NCBI RefSeq assembly: GCF_020966635.1
Contig: NZ_JAJKFQ010000002.1
Span: 1,054,001 to 1,118,000 of the forward strand
Direction: 5' to 3'
Length of the DNA: 64,000 bases
From: Stieleria sp. JC731
GTDB taxonomy: Bacteria > Planctomycetota > Planctomycetia > Pirellulales > Pirellulaceae
Shown here: positions 26,933 to 35,325 of the stretch, in pieces
How positions within the stretch are numbered: the first letter of the stretch is position 1
Layout: each line of letters begins with the position of its first letter
Notes under the pieces: model-generated
Databases searched by the model: none
Seen by the model: only the letters and a program-made list of their open reading frames with translations
What the model was told of the DNA's origin: nothing
Position numbers and translations under genes: made by a program

Positions 26933-28522
26933 CTACGTCCGTCGCCAGAATGATGGGAAAACCAACACCAACACACTGAAAACTTCGACTCGTCCGAGCA
27001 TCATCAACCAACAGAACAGGAACTTCGCCCCTTGGCTGAAGCCCGCATAGTTCTGCGTCGCGCCGACAACACCCAAACCGGGTCCGATGTTGTTCAGTGT
27101 CGCGGCAACCGCGCTTGCACAGTCGAGCAGTTTTTCATCCAGCTTGCTGTCTTCGACACTGGTCGGATCCGTCGCGTCGTAACCCCATGTCGAACTGGGT
27201 TCGAACGTGACCAGTAACATCCATGAGGCAATAAAAATGCCGAGGATCAGACAGAAATAAACCATGATCCCACGCAGCATCGCCGGATCGTCCGCCGTCG
27301 TGTTGCCGATCCGAATCAGACGAACCACGCGTGGGTGATAGGACAGCTCGATCTCACGTCGCAAGATTTTGTAAAACAGCACGTGCCGAATGACTTTCAT
27401 GCCGCCACCGGTGCTGCCGGCGCATCCGCCGATAAACATCAACACCAAAAGACTTCCGCGGGCAAAGTTATTCCAGCGGTCAAAGTCAGCCGTGCCATAT
27501 CCGGTCGTGGTGATCACCGAGACGACTTGGAACAATCCGTTTCGCAAACCTTGCCAAAATGTTTCAAATCCGAGGTCTTCGGCGCGCAGACCGAAGAACA
27601 TGATTCCGGCCGTGGCCCCAGCGATGATGCCGATATAGGTTTGAAACTCGACATCCGCAAACATCCGTCGTGGTCCACCGATCATGGTCAGATACAACAG
27701 CGTGAAGTTGGTTCCCGCCAAGATCATGAACAAGATCGTCGTGTATTCGATCAATGGACTGTCAAATCCGCCGAGCGAGCGGTTGTACGTGCTAAAGCCG
27801 CCGGTCGCCATCGTCCCGAAGGCATGGCATAGCGCATCAAACAGCGTCATGCCTTCGACCATGTAGACGATCGTCAGGATCACGTTCAAGCCACAATAGA
27901 TCCCTGCGAACACAAGCGATGTGTGCTGCATTCGCGGCATGCTTCCTTCTTTACTAGGTCCCGGCATCTCGGCCCGCACCATCGCCTTACCGGCTGAGCC
28001 CTGACCCAGAATTGCGACGAATAGAACGACGATGCCGAGCCCGCCAAGGAAGTGCGTCCAGCTTCGCCAGAACAAGATGCAGTGCGGAACGACGTCGGGC
28101 GTTTCTAAGTCTGTAAGGATGGTCGCACCTGTCGTGCTAAACCCGGCCTGCGCTTCGAACATCGCTTCGATAAACGTGATCGGCCGTCCTTTCCAAATCT
28201 CGGTTCCGCTCAAGTAGAACGGTAGGGCGCCAAGGATCGTCGCCAGCAGCCAGCTAAGTCCGACGACCGCCATGGCTTCTTTGCGAAACAATGGCTTACC
28301 CTTGCGAGTCCGCCCGGCAATCATTAATGCCGTCCCGACGAACATGCTGATCGCCATGCTGAGCACCAAGCCGCGAATCCCGGCGTGCTCGATCGATTCT
28401 GCGGCAGGTAAGTGCGTCCGGTTTGCCAACACCGGAAAAGCGAAGGGCAAACTGAAGGCCATCGATCCGCCAATCAATAGACAGATCGAACCGAGGACGC
28501 GGCTAAGAAGTCGAAAGTTCAA
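26933..28522 (-). CDS. trkH: TrkH-family potassium uptake protein
   Basis: The 529-residue protein has about ten to twelve membrane helices and four repeats of the K+-channel-like pore motif. Visible pieces are [37 protein letters not shown] and the last, degenerate one ending [31 protein letters not shown] is typical of TrkH. It takes up K+ together with a cytoplasmic NAD-binding TrkA subunit, which is not seen here. The start is a TTG at 28522, since an in-frame TAG lies two codons upstream of it and the first ATG (residue 21) is inside helix 1. Confidence 0.94.
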   Translation of the reverse strand: MNFRLLSRVLGSICLLIGGSMAFSLPFAFPVLANRTHLPAAESIEHAGIRGLVLSMAISMFVGTALMIAGRTRKGKPLFRKEAMAVVGLSWLLATILGALPFYLSGTEIWKGRPITFIEAMFEAQAGFSTTGATILTDLETPDVVPHCILFWRSWTHFLGGLGIVVLFVAILGQGSAGKAMVRAEMPGPSKEGSMPRMQHTSLVFAGIYCGLNVILTIVYMVEGMTLFDALCHAFGTMATGGFSTYNRSLGGFDSPLIEYTTILFMILAGTNFTLLYLTMIGGPRRMFADVEFQTYIGIIAGATAGIMFFGLRAEDLGFETFWQGLRNGLFQVVSVITTTGYGTADFDRWNNFARGSLLVLMFIGGCAGSTGGGMKVIRHVLFYKILRREIELSYHPRVVRLIRIGNTTADDPAMLRGIMVYFCLILGIFIASWMLLVTFEPSSTWGYDATDPTSVEDSKLDEKLLDCASAVAATLNNIGPGLGVVGATQNYAGFSQGAKFLFCWLMMLGRVEVFSVLVLVFPSFWRRT

Positions 28523-29078
28523 GGGTCTCTAAATCTCGTTTCCAGTTTGTCCGGCGGGACGTTCCGTTGGGCGACTGTTTCCCTGCAGATCCAATCGATT
28601 GTAGTGCCGAGGGATCGTTTTTCGCGATGGGGCACCACTTTTCACCTCTTGATCGCCGCGCCCGTTTGGGTCGATCCCCCATTGGTATCACGTTTGCATT
28701 GCTGCAAAGATCGTCTCGAACAGCCCTTCCCCAGGGGATGAACGAAGACAGGCAACCGGCGCTGGAGGCGGCGTCGGTTGCCACTTTTTCCCCATCGAAT
28801 CGCCCTTTTCTTCGGCCTTACCGATCATGACCTCGTGTTGCCATAAGGCCAGCCGAGCGATCATCAGGATTGAGCACTGTGTTAATTTGCTTGACGCAAT
28901 TTGCAACAGTCCTCAAAACATGGCATTCAATTTGAAAAAGCGTGAGACTTGATTGGCAAGTTTCTCGGGCCACGGCTAGGAAAATTAGCCGGCACGACTT
29001 ACTGAACGCTTTGAGAAACTTGGCTCGATCGATGCCCATCTTGATCCGCCAAAACTTGCAACTCCTGAAATAAACACT
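28523..29078. other. Gap without a recognisable gene
   Basis: The 556 bp between divergent trkH and the SRAP gene hold no supported coding region. A 94-codon minus-strand frame (28503-28784) is Ser/Arg-rich, overlaps trkH and shows no motif. The only clear structure is the hairpin listed at 28751-28790. Confidence 0.5.
28751..28790 (+). terminator. Terminator-like hairpin without an obvious gene
   Basis: Perfect 8-bp arms GGCAACCG (28751-28758) and CGGTTGCC (28775-28782) enclose 16 GC-rich bases and are followed by ACTTTTTC. This looks like a rho-independent terminator on the plus strand, but no plus-strand gene ends before it. It may end an unseen small RNA or be a chance structure. Confidence 0.35.
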
Positions 29079-29798
29079 GTGTGCGGACGATTCAATCTGA
29101 AAACGCCGGCAGCCGCCTGGACGCAGGAGTTCCTTCCCCTTTGGAACGAGAATGAAATTGCCGAGCGTGCCAGTCAGCTCTCCATCAAGCCTCGTTACAA
29201 CATTGCCCCCACGCAGCTCGTCTCCTGCATTCACGGGGGAGACGGTCAAGCCGATTCAAATGCTCGACGTCAGTGGTCGACTTTTCGCTGGGGCTTGGTC
29301 CCGTTTTGGGCCAAAGACATCTCGATCGGAAACCGCATGATCAATGCCCGTAGCGAAACGGCAAGCGAGAAACGATCCTTCAAAACACCGTTGTTAAAGC
29401 GACGATGTTTGGTTCCCGCCGACGGCTACTACGAATGGCAAAAGACACCTCAAGGCAAGCAGCCTTACGTGATCGAGAACAGCCACGGGAACGTTCTCGC
29501 GATGGCGGGCCTGTGGGAAGAAAACAAACACTTGGGCAATGATGGGCAACCGCTTCGAACGGTCACGATCCTGACCACAGCGGCGAATCAATCCCTTGGC
29601 AAAATCCACGACCGGATGCCCGTTTTCATTGAGAAACAAGATTTCTCGACATGGCTGGATCCGCAAATCCAAGACCTCGCCTCAATTGAGCCGATGTTGC
29701 GTACCGGCGACGATGAGCAATTCGCCGCACGCCCCGTTTCGACCTTGGTCAACAACGCTCGGAACGACGTTCCAGAATGCTTGGATTCTCCCGAGTAA
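29079..29798 (+). CDS. SRAP-domain protein (YedK/HMCES-like)
   Basis: The 239-residue protein starts with a GTG at 29079, which places the catalytic cysteine at position 2 (MCGRFN) after loss of the initiator, as required in this family. Other conserved sites are RYNIAPTQ, FRWGLVPFWAKD, MINARSET (glutamate), PADGYYEWQK and HDRMPV (active histidine). Length is normal. SRAP proteins form a thiazolidine crosslink with abasic sites in single-stranded DNA and shield them during replication. It lies 80 bp before the repeat array that flanks the GxxExxY gene. No SOS-type operator was recognised. Confidence 0.94.
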   Translation: MCGRFNLKTPAAAWTQEFLPLWNENEIAERASQLSIKPRYNIAPTQLVSCIHGGDGQADSNARRQWSTFRWGLVPFWAKDISIGNRMINARSETASEKRSFKTPLLKRRCLVPADGYYEWQKTPQGKQPYVIENSHGNVLAMAGLWEENKHLGNDGQPLRTVTILTTAANQSLGKIHDRMPVFIEKQDFSTWLDPQIQDLASIEPMLRTGDDEQFAARPVSTLVNNARNDVPECLDSPE

Positions 29799-29879
29799 GT
29801 CCGCAGGATTGTCGCTAGCAAACAGACTCGATTCGCCAACGTGCGATCGTCTTGGCTCCCTGGTAGGGCGAGTTGAGAA

Positions 29880-29960
29880 CACTAATGTGCACTAATTGAA
29901 CACTAATAAGTCAAAGACTTCGGTCGCTCTGGATTAGTGTTTGATTAGTGGCAATTAGTG
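29880..29960. repeat. Symmetrical array of six heptamers (CACTAAT x3, then ATTAGTG x3)
   Basis: CACTAAT occurs at 29880, 29890 and 29901, and its reverse complement ATTAGTG at 29933, 29944 and 29954. The spacing 10, 11 | 11, 10 makes a 28-bp inverted repeat around a 25-bp centre, which itself holds a small hairpin (AAGTC-AAA-GACTT, 29908-29920). It is the left border of the GxxExxY cassette. Confidence 0.9.
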
Positions 29961-29966
29961 GTTTCA
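29928..29966. repeat. 39-bp direct repeat, left copy
   Basis: This copy matches 30362-30400 at 36 of 39 positions. It includes three ATTAGTG heptamers with spacing 11 and 10 and ends GGTTTCA. It bounds the GxxExxY gene on its 3' side. Confidence 0.92.
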
Positions 29967-29979
29967 CTCTCATCCCTTC

Positions 29980-30345
29980 CTACAACACGATTCGTTTCCA
30001 TTCCAGTCCCGGTGACGATCCGTAGTTGATCAAGTATCCGACTGTCTTCTTGCTGATTCGCATGTAGTTAAACAATTGGGCTTCGTGTTCCGCCGCAAGG
30101 GCTTTCGCGGCCTTCAATTCGACGACGATCTCTTTGTAGACCAGCAAGTCAGGGCGATAGACGGTCGTCAACAAGTTGTCTTTGTAATGGACCTGGAGTT
30201 CGGATTTGCTGAGGAATTGAATTTTGCGGAGACCGAGCTCAATCTCAAGGCTTTGCTGGTAGATTTCTTCCGCCATGCCATAACCCAGTTCGTTGTAAAC
30301 CTCGAACGCCGCCCCCATCAGATCGTAACCTTCCTGCTTGAACAT
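29980..30345 (-). CDS. GxxExxY-family protein, PD-(D/E)XK nuclease-like
   Basis: The 121-residue protein has the naming motif G-M-A-E-E-I-Y within ELGYGMAEEIYQQSLEIEL. It is followed by a nuclease-like core: RPDLLV, then VVELKAAKAL. These give D and ExK, as in the PD-(D/E)XK superfamily. The length is normal for the family. An AAGGG stretch lies 7 bp before the ATG at 30345. The gene stands alone between two 39-bp direct repeats, with no partner in the cassette. Family members occur sporadically in many genomes; their activity has not, to my knowledge, been settled. The surrounding repeats suggest that gene and repeats move or spread together (inference). Confidence 0.93.
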   Translation of the reverse strand: MFKQEGYDLMGAAFEVYNELGYGMAEEIYQQSLEIELGLRKIQFLSKSELQVHYKDNLLTTVYRPDLLVYKEIVVELKAAKALAAEHEAQLFNYMRISKKTVGYLINYGSSPGLEWKRIVL

Positions 30346-30361
30346 CTCCTTTCCCTTGGTT

Positions 30362-30400
30362 TCTGGATTAGTGTCTGATTAGTGAGAATTAGTGGTTTCA
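30362..30400. repeat. 39-bp direct repeat, right copy
   Basis: This copy is identical to 29928-29966 except for three bases. Its heptamers ATTAGTG begin at 30367, 30378 and 30388. It lies 17 bp upstream of the GxxExxY start codon, so it may also carry that gene's promoter or operator. Confidence 0.92.
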
Positions 30401-30636
30401 ACCCGGGAACATCAATCGGCACCACCCCCCGGATGACTACCCTCTGCCGGAATCCGCAGGATAGCCGAATAGGCTTTCTTGCACTACGATCTCGCCAGCA
30501 GGCTGATGTATTCGTCGGACACTTGAATTCACGGCTTAGCCGTCACGACGTTGCAGGAAAGTGAACCGGTTCTTCCCTCCGGCCGTCCGTGCCATACCGT
30601 TCGCTTTAACATTCTCGTTTCCCTTTCGAACCTCCC

Positions 30637-31833
30637 ATGAGTCACCGTTTCTCCATTCTCGAAACCGCACCTCCGGACGCCATTTTGGGTCTGACCGAAG
30701 CGTTCAATGCCGATTCGAATCCCGACAAACTGAATCTGTCTGTTGGCGTCTACAAAGACGAAACGGGTAAAACGCCGATCCTGCAATCTGTCAAAGCGGC
30801 TGAGAAAAAGATCCTGGAGACCGAGGCAACCAAGGGCTATTTGCCAATCGACGGTTCGCCGGATTACGCCAACGATGTCCGGCAATTGGTTTTTGGCGAT
30901 AGTATTCCGCAGGATCGTGTCGCAGTAATGCAAACGCCAGGCGGCACGGGCGGGCTTCGCGTCGCAGCTGACTTCATGCGGACACAGCTACCGCAGGTCA
31001 AAGTCTGGATGCCGAATCCGACTTGGGCAAACCATCCGGCCATTTTTGCCGCTGCGGGACTGCCCACGGAAACCTATCGCTATCTGGCCGACGACCGGAC
31101 TTCGCTGGACCTCGACGGGATGTTGCAGACGCTGCGCGAATCGGCTTCGCCCGGTGACGTCGTTTTGCTTCACGGCTGTTGTCACAACCCGACCGGGATT
31201 GATCCCACAAAGGACGATTGGAAACAGATCGCCGACGTTGTCAAAGAGAAGCAGCTGTTGCCACTAATTGACTTCGCCTATCAAGGGTTCGGCGACGGCA
31301 TCGACGAAGACGCGTTCGGCTTACGGACGATCTTGGAACAAACCGATGAAGCGTTGGTCTGCACTTCGTTTTCAAAGAACTTTGGCCTTTACAGCGAACG
31401 CGTCGGGGCGATTTCCTTGGTCGCAGCAAGCAGTGAAGACACGAGCGCGGCGCGAAGCCAACTCAAACGCACCGTCCGTACCAACTACAGCAACCCGCCA
31501 CGTCACGGTGCCTCGATCGTCGCGACGATCCTTGGCGATGAACAGCTAACGCTTCAATGGAAAGAAGAACTTGAAGCGATGCGAGTCCGAATCACGCGAC
31601 TTCGCGAACAATTTGTCGAAACGATGAAGAACACCGGCAAGGGCCATGACTTTGGTTTCTTGCTTCGCCAAAAAGGCATGTTCTCGTTCAGCGGTTTGAC
31701 GCCAATGCAAGTTGACGAATTGAAAGGCAAGTACGGCATTTACATCGTCGGCAGTGGCCGAATCAATGTCGCCGGCATGTCGGAAACCAAAATGCAGTAC
31801 TTCTGCGAATCGGTTGCCTCGGTACTTGAATAG
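30637..31833 (+). CDS. Aspartate/aromatic amino acid aminotransferase (class I, PLP)
   Basis: The 398-residue protein matches the AspC/TyrB branch of class-I aminotransferases. Recognisable sites are LNLSVGVYKDETGKTPIL, the HGCCHNPTGID motif (substrate/PLP binding), LIDFAYQGFGDG (PLP aspartate) and the Schiff-base lysine in TSFSKNFGLYSERVG. The end reads GRINVAGM, like the family's substrate-binding arginine region. It exchanges amino groups between aspartate or aromatic amino acids and 2-oxoglutarate in the cytoplasm. The next gene, hydroxypyruvate-isomerase-like, follows by 76 bp on the same strand and may be co-transcribed. Confidence 0.93.
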   Translation: MSHRFSILETAPPDAILGLTEAFNADSNPDKLNLSVGVYKDETGKTPILQSVKAAEKKILETEATKGYLPIDGSPDYANDVRQLVFGDSIPQDRVAVMQTPGGTGGLRVAADFMRTQLPQVKVWMPNPTWANHPAIFAAAGLPTETYRYLADDRTSLDLDGMLQTLRESASPGDVVLLHGCCHNPTGIDPTKDDWKQIADVVKEKQLLPLIDFAYQGFGDGIDEDAFGLRTILEQTDEALVCTSFSKNFGLYSERVGAISLVAASSEDTSAARSQLKRTVRTNYSNPPRHGASIVATILGDEQLTLQWKEELEAMRVRITRLREQFVETMKNTGKGHDFGFLLRQKGMFSFSGLTPMQVDELKGKYGIYIVGSGRINVAGMSETKMQYFCESVASVLE

Positions 31834-31909
31834 TCATCTGTGCGCGCGACCGGCAATCATTGTCTGATCGCAAGTTTATTGTCCGCCAACCACACCCATC
31901 AGCATTTCA

Positions 31910-32677
31910 ATGTCTGGACTGAAATCCTCCGTGTGTATCGACGCCGTTTTCGAAGGCGTCCCCAAGTCCGAAGCGATCGCGCGTGTCAAATCGTGTGGAA
32001 TCGATGCCTTTGAATTTTGGGGTTGGTGGGACAAAGACTTGGCCGAGATCGAAGACGCCAAAGCAAAGCACGAGATGCAAATCGCATCGTGCTGCACCAA
32101 GTTCATTTCCTTGGTTAACCCCGCGGCACGTCGTGAATACCTCGACGGTTTGGCCGAATCGATCGAAGCGGCCAAGCGATTGGGATGCCCAACGCTAATT
32201 TCCCAAGTCGGCGACTTTCGTGAAGACGAATCGCACGAAGCCCAGCACGACTGCCTCGTCGAAGGCTTGCGCGAAGCGGCACCGATGCTGGAACAGGCCG
32301 GTATCACGTTGGTCTTTGAACCGCTTAATGACCTGATCGATCACATCGGCTACTACCTCGTTCGCAGCGAACAGGCATTCGCGATCGTCGATCATGTCGA
32401 TAGCCCTAACGTCAAAGTCGTCTTTGACATCTACCACCAACAGATCAGCGAAGGCAATGTGATTCGCAATGTTGTGGAAAACGTCGGCCGCATCGGTCAC
32501 TTGCATGCCGCCGGTAATCCCGGACGCAACGAACTGACACGGGGCGAGTTGAACTATGCGGAGATCTTCAAAGCGATCCGCGACACCGACTACGAAGGCT
32601 ATGTCGGTTTGGAATACTGGCCGATCGATGACCCCGAAAAGGGTCTCAAAGAAGCCAACGCTTTGGTCTCTGCCTAA
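31910..32677 (+). CDS. hyi: Hydroxypyruvate isomerase-like TIM-barrel protein
   Basis: The 255-residue protein fits the Hyi group of xylose-isomerase-like TIM barrels: IDAFEFWGWWDKD near the N-terminus, TLVFEPLN (metal-binding glutamate), VKVVFDIYHQQISEGNVIR (aspartate and histidine), GHLHAAGNPGRNEL and the final GLEYWP glutamate. These positions match the metal and substrate sites of hydroxypyruvate isomerase, which converts hydroxypyruvate and tartronate semialdehyde. Related sugar epimerases share the fold, so the exact substrate is uncertain. It follows the aminotransferase gene and converges with the CPBP protease gene. Confidence 0.87.
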   Translation: MSGLKSSVCIDAVFEGVPKSEAIARVKSCGIDAFEFWGWWDKDLAEIEDAKAKHEMQIASCCTKFISLVNPAARREYLDGLAESIEAAKRLGCPTLISQVGDFREDESHEAQHDCLVEGLREAAPMLEQAGITLVFEPLNDLIDHIGYYLVRSEQAFAIVDHVDSPNVKVVFDIYHQQISEGNVIRNVVENVGRIGHLHAAGNPGRNELTRGELNYAEIFKAIRDTDYEGYVGLEYWPIDDPEKGLKEANALVSA

Positions 32678-32700
32678 GCATTGCAAGTCTTACGCGCAAA

Positions 32701-32732
32701 CCGTGGCGGTCTTCTGAACTAGACCGCCGCGG
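32701..32732. terminator. Bidirectional hairpin between convergent genes
   Basis: CCGTGGCGGTCT (32701-32712) pairs with AGACCGCCGCGG (32721-32732), allowing one G-U pair, around an 8-base loop. It overlaps the stop of the CPBP protease gene and lies 23 bp past the isomerase stop. There is no T tract, so it is only a probable terminator. Confidence 0.4.
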
Positions 32733-33801
32733 CAACCTTCGGCGTTGGATATCGCCAAAGCGCAATCGCTGTCACAACGGTGCCAGCTAGACTTAGCGAC
32801 AGCACCATCATCAGGAACAAAACCATTTGACCTGACGGCAGTTGCCCTTCTTGCTCGGGTGCCAACACGACGGCGAAGACGCTGATCGAATTGTTGATAA
32901 AGTGCGCCAGCATCGCGGGAAAAATTGATGCGCTACGCCACGCGATCACACCGAGATAGATTCCCAGTGGCATCACGGCGATCACGTGAACCCAGTCCAA
33001 ATGAAAGACAGCGAATAACAACGAAGCGATCAGGATACCGAAGATCGGTCCGATCAGACTGTTCAACCGCGTTTGAATGTACCCACGAAACAGCAGCTCT
33101 TCGCATAGTGCCGGTGTCCCACCGATCATCAGTGCCAGCGGAACCAGGAACCCCGATTCGCCATGACCACGAAAGACGTCGGTCATCATTTTCAGGTTTT
33201 CACTTTCGCCGATCAGCGACCCAACAATGGCCGACGAGACAAAGCCGATCAACGGTGTCGAAGCGGCTGCCGCAGCCCAAGCCCACAGCGGCCAATGCCC
33301 ACGCACCAGCGATAGCCTTCGCCGAAACCCGTCAGGCGAAAAGAACGCAAAGATGACGGCGAGCGAAACGAGCGCGAACTGCGGGGCGACTACGAGTACC
33401 GGGAATCCGATCCTTGAGTTGGAAACCACTTTCATGGCTTCCGGGTTACCAATCAATCGCGGATTCAGCTCTCCGTAAACGATCGTGATCGCCAGGAAGA
33501 CCGCCAAGAAGCTAGCGACGAAAAAGATCGCCAACGAGATCGCTGGCATGCCGAGCACGTTCCATCCCAAGGCGATCGCTTTGTACAAACCCGGTTGAGT
33601 CGTTTTGAAATCGAAAGCTTGGCGAGCGATCGGATTCAACCCCGGTGGCACGAGCGGTTGTGGTGGACCTTGATCGCCGGTCCCGACTTCGTCGCGATGA
33701 TCGATTTGGACATCAGTCGCGGCAAGTTGTTCAGCCGAAGACTCAGAGGATGCTGACTCCGGAGTCGTGGGAACTTGATGCGGGTCGGGGTTTTCCATCA
33801 C
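32719..33801 (-). CDS. CPBP-family intramembrane metalloprotease
   Basis: The 360-residue protein has a polar N-terminus of about 75 residues, then about eight membrane helices. The family motifs are present: EELLFRGYIQTRLN (EExxxR), FAVFHLDWVH (FxxxH) and HFINNSISV (HxxxN), in the right order within the last third. CPBP/Abi proteins include prenyl-endopeptidases (Rce1-like) and bacteriocin-immunity proteins. The specific target here is unknown. The gene begins 4 bp after the stop of argC on the same strand, so the two are likely co-transcribed, probably by chance of arrangement rather than shared function. Confidence 0.9.
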   Translation of the reverse strand: MMENPDPHQVPTTPESASSESSAEQLAATDVQIDHRDEVGTGDQGPPQPLVPPGLNPIARQAFDFKTTQPGLYKAIALGWNVLGMPAISLAIFFVASFLAVFLAITIVYGELNPRLIGNPEAMKVVSNSRIGFPVLVVAPQFALVSLAVIFAFFSPDGFRRRLSLVRGHWPLWAWAAAAASTPLIGFVSSAIVGSLIGESENLKMMTDVFRGHGESGFLVPLALMIGGTPALCEELLFRGYIQTRLNSLIGPIFGILIASLLFAVFHLDWVHVIAVMPLGIYLGVIAWRSASIFPAMLAHFINNSISVFAVVLAPEQEGQLPSGQMVLFLMMVLSLSLAGTVVTAIALWRYPTPKVAAAV

Positions 33802-33805
33802 ATTT

Positions 33806-34828
33806 TCAGCTGAGGCCTAACGTTTGATCGATTCCAAACATCACGTTCATGTTTTGGATTGCCGCCCCGCTTGCTCCTTTCGCCAGATTATCGATCGCTG
33901 ACAAGAGCACCACTCGCTTTCCAGAAGCTCGGGCCGACATTTGAACATAGTTCGTTCCGGCGACATGTGCCGTCGCCGGAAGGTGTTCGACAACGTTAAC
34001 AAACGGCTGGTTGCCGTAACAATCGCGCCAACACTGTGTGATCTGATCGACGGCGGCCTGGGAATCGCCGTTTTTAGGCCGAACGTAAATCGTCGACAGA
34101 ATTCCTCGTGACATCGGCGTCAGGTGAGGCGTGAAGACAACTTGGGATGGATCGTCAGAAATCCTGCTGACCAAGTCTTCGATTTCCGGACCGTGACGAT
34201 GACTGCCGACTGCGTAGGCGGCGATCGATTCGTTCGTTTCGCAGTACAACGTGCCCAGTTTCAAGCTGCGTCCCGCTCCGCTGACGCCGCTTTTGCTGTC
34301 CACGATAACGTCATCCGCTTCGATCAAACCGGCTTTTGCGAGAGGCGCAAGCGGCAAGATCGCGCTGGTGGGATAGCATCCGGGATTGGCGACCAAGTCG
34401 GCTTTGGCAATTTCATCGGCAAAGAATTCAGGCAAACCGTAAACGGTTTGGCCAACGCGCTCCGGCCAAGGATGTTTGACTTTGTACCAGTGCTCATAAA
34501 CGTCCAACGATGAAAGCCGAAAATCCGCACTGAAATCAATCACGCGGATCCCAGCAGCACAAAGCTCTTTGACCGTTTCGGCCGACGCACCGTGAGGCAG
34601 ACAGCACATCGCCACATCGCACTGCGAGGCGATCTTACCGGCATCGAGTTCTTCAAAAGTTAGATCGATGCGCCCTGCTAGTGAAGGGTGGACTGCCGCG
34701 ATCGGTTGCCCCGCATCAGATCGAGCTGTCGCGATCGTCAAGCGAGCTTCGGGATGCGAACTCAACAGCCGAGCGACTTCCAATCCGGTGTACCCGGTGG
34801 CCCCAATCAGTGCGACAGAGATCGACAT
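33806..34828 (-). CDS. argC: N-acetyl-gamma-glutamyl-phosphate reductase
   Basis: From the ATG at 34828 (MSISVALIGATGYTGLEVARLL) the protein has 340 residues; the ten residues before it in a longer frame do not fit the family. The Rossmann motif GATGYTG, the catalytic cysteine in LVANPGCYPTSAIL, SKSGVSGAGR and the HRHGPEIE histidine region are all typical of ArgC type 1. It reduces N-acetylglutamyl phosphate to the semialdehyde in arginine synthesis. No other arg gene is in the window. Confidence 0.96.
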   Translation of the reverse strand: MSISVALIGATGYTGLEVARLLSSHPEARLTIATARSDAGQPIAAVHPSLAGRIDLTFEELDAGKIASQCDVAMCCLPHGASAETVKELCAAGIRVIDFSADFRLSSLDVYEHWYKVKHPWPERVGQTVYGLPEFFADEIAKADLVANPGCYPTSAILPLAPLAKAGLIEADDVIVDSKSGVSGAGRSLKLGTLYCETNESIAAYAVGSHRHGPEIEDLVSRISDDPSQVVFTPHLTPMSRGILSTIYVRPKNGDSQAAVDQITQCWRDCYGNQPFVNVVEHLPATAHVAGTNYVQMSARASGKRVVLLSAIDNLAKGASGAAIQNMNVMFGIDQTLGLS

Positions 34829-35325
34829 TCCTATATCCAATCCAAAGTTGAAGAACAAAGCGGTGACTAACTATCAGCCCGAAACAGGCTCGAAACCGGA
34901 ATTGAGCACTCGTCCGGAATGCGGCGTCCGAAACGGAGACGACACCACATCCCAACCGAGGGGTTTTGAGTACCGATCCGATGCTCTGGAAAGTCATCAG
35001 TCGTTCCGGACCATTCGCGGCAGTTAAATTGTTGCGAATCAGACGGGGTCGGTCGATAGGCTTTTGTCTCGGGTGGTTTGCCAGACGCCAAGTGATTTGC
35101 GAATTTCGCCGGAACCGATGATTTGCGTTACACTACGCGTCTACCTGCAGGTGAAAGAATTCGCTGCTGTTATTCAAGGAAGTTACCTTCGCCGTTTTGG
35201 TTCGGCTTGTCGACAGAAAGAAACGCTCGTCTTTACCATATTGGACGACGAGTTGTTTTCCAGATGTCTATTGAATCATTGGCGAACGGTCGAATGAAAG
35301 CCGCTTGTCTCGTCTTTTCGATCCA
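34829..35325. other. Intergenic gap between divergent argC and the secreted metzincin gene
   Basis: The 497 bp hold no supported gene. Short frames on both strands have no motif and mixed composition. The stretch must carry the promoters of both neighbours, but no convincing -35/-10 pair was found by eye. Confidence 0.5.

Noticed and set aside
27335..27832. 165-codon plus-strand frame inside trkH
   Set aside because: It is antisense to the pore-motif region of TrkH and has no family features.
28503..28784. 93-residue minus-strand frame upstream of trkH
   Set aside because: It overlaps the trkH start, is rich in Ser/Arg and has no motif.
29880..30400. Repeated heptamers read as a CRISPR array
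   Set aside because: Units are 7 bp with 3-4 bp between them and occur only in sets of three; there are no 20-40 bp spacers and no cas genes.
30529..30933. 134-codon minus-strand frame opposite the aminotransferase gene
   Set aside because: It covers the coding start of a well-supported aminotransferase and is Arg/Gln-rich without motif.
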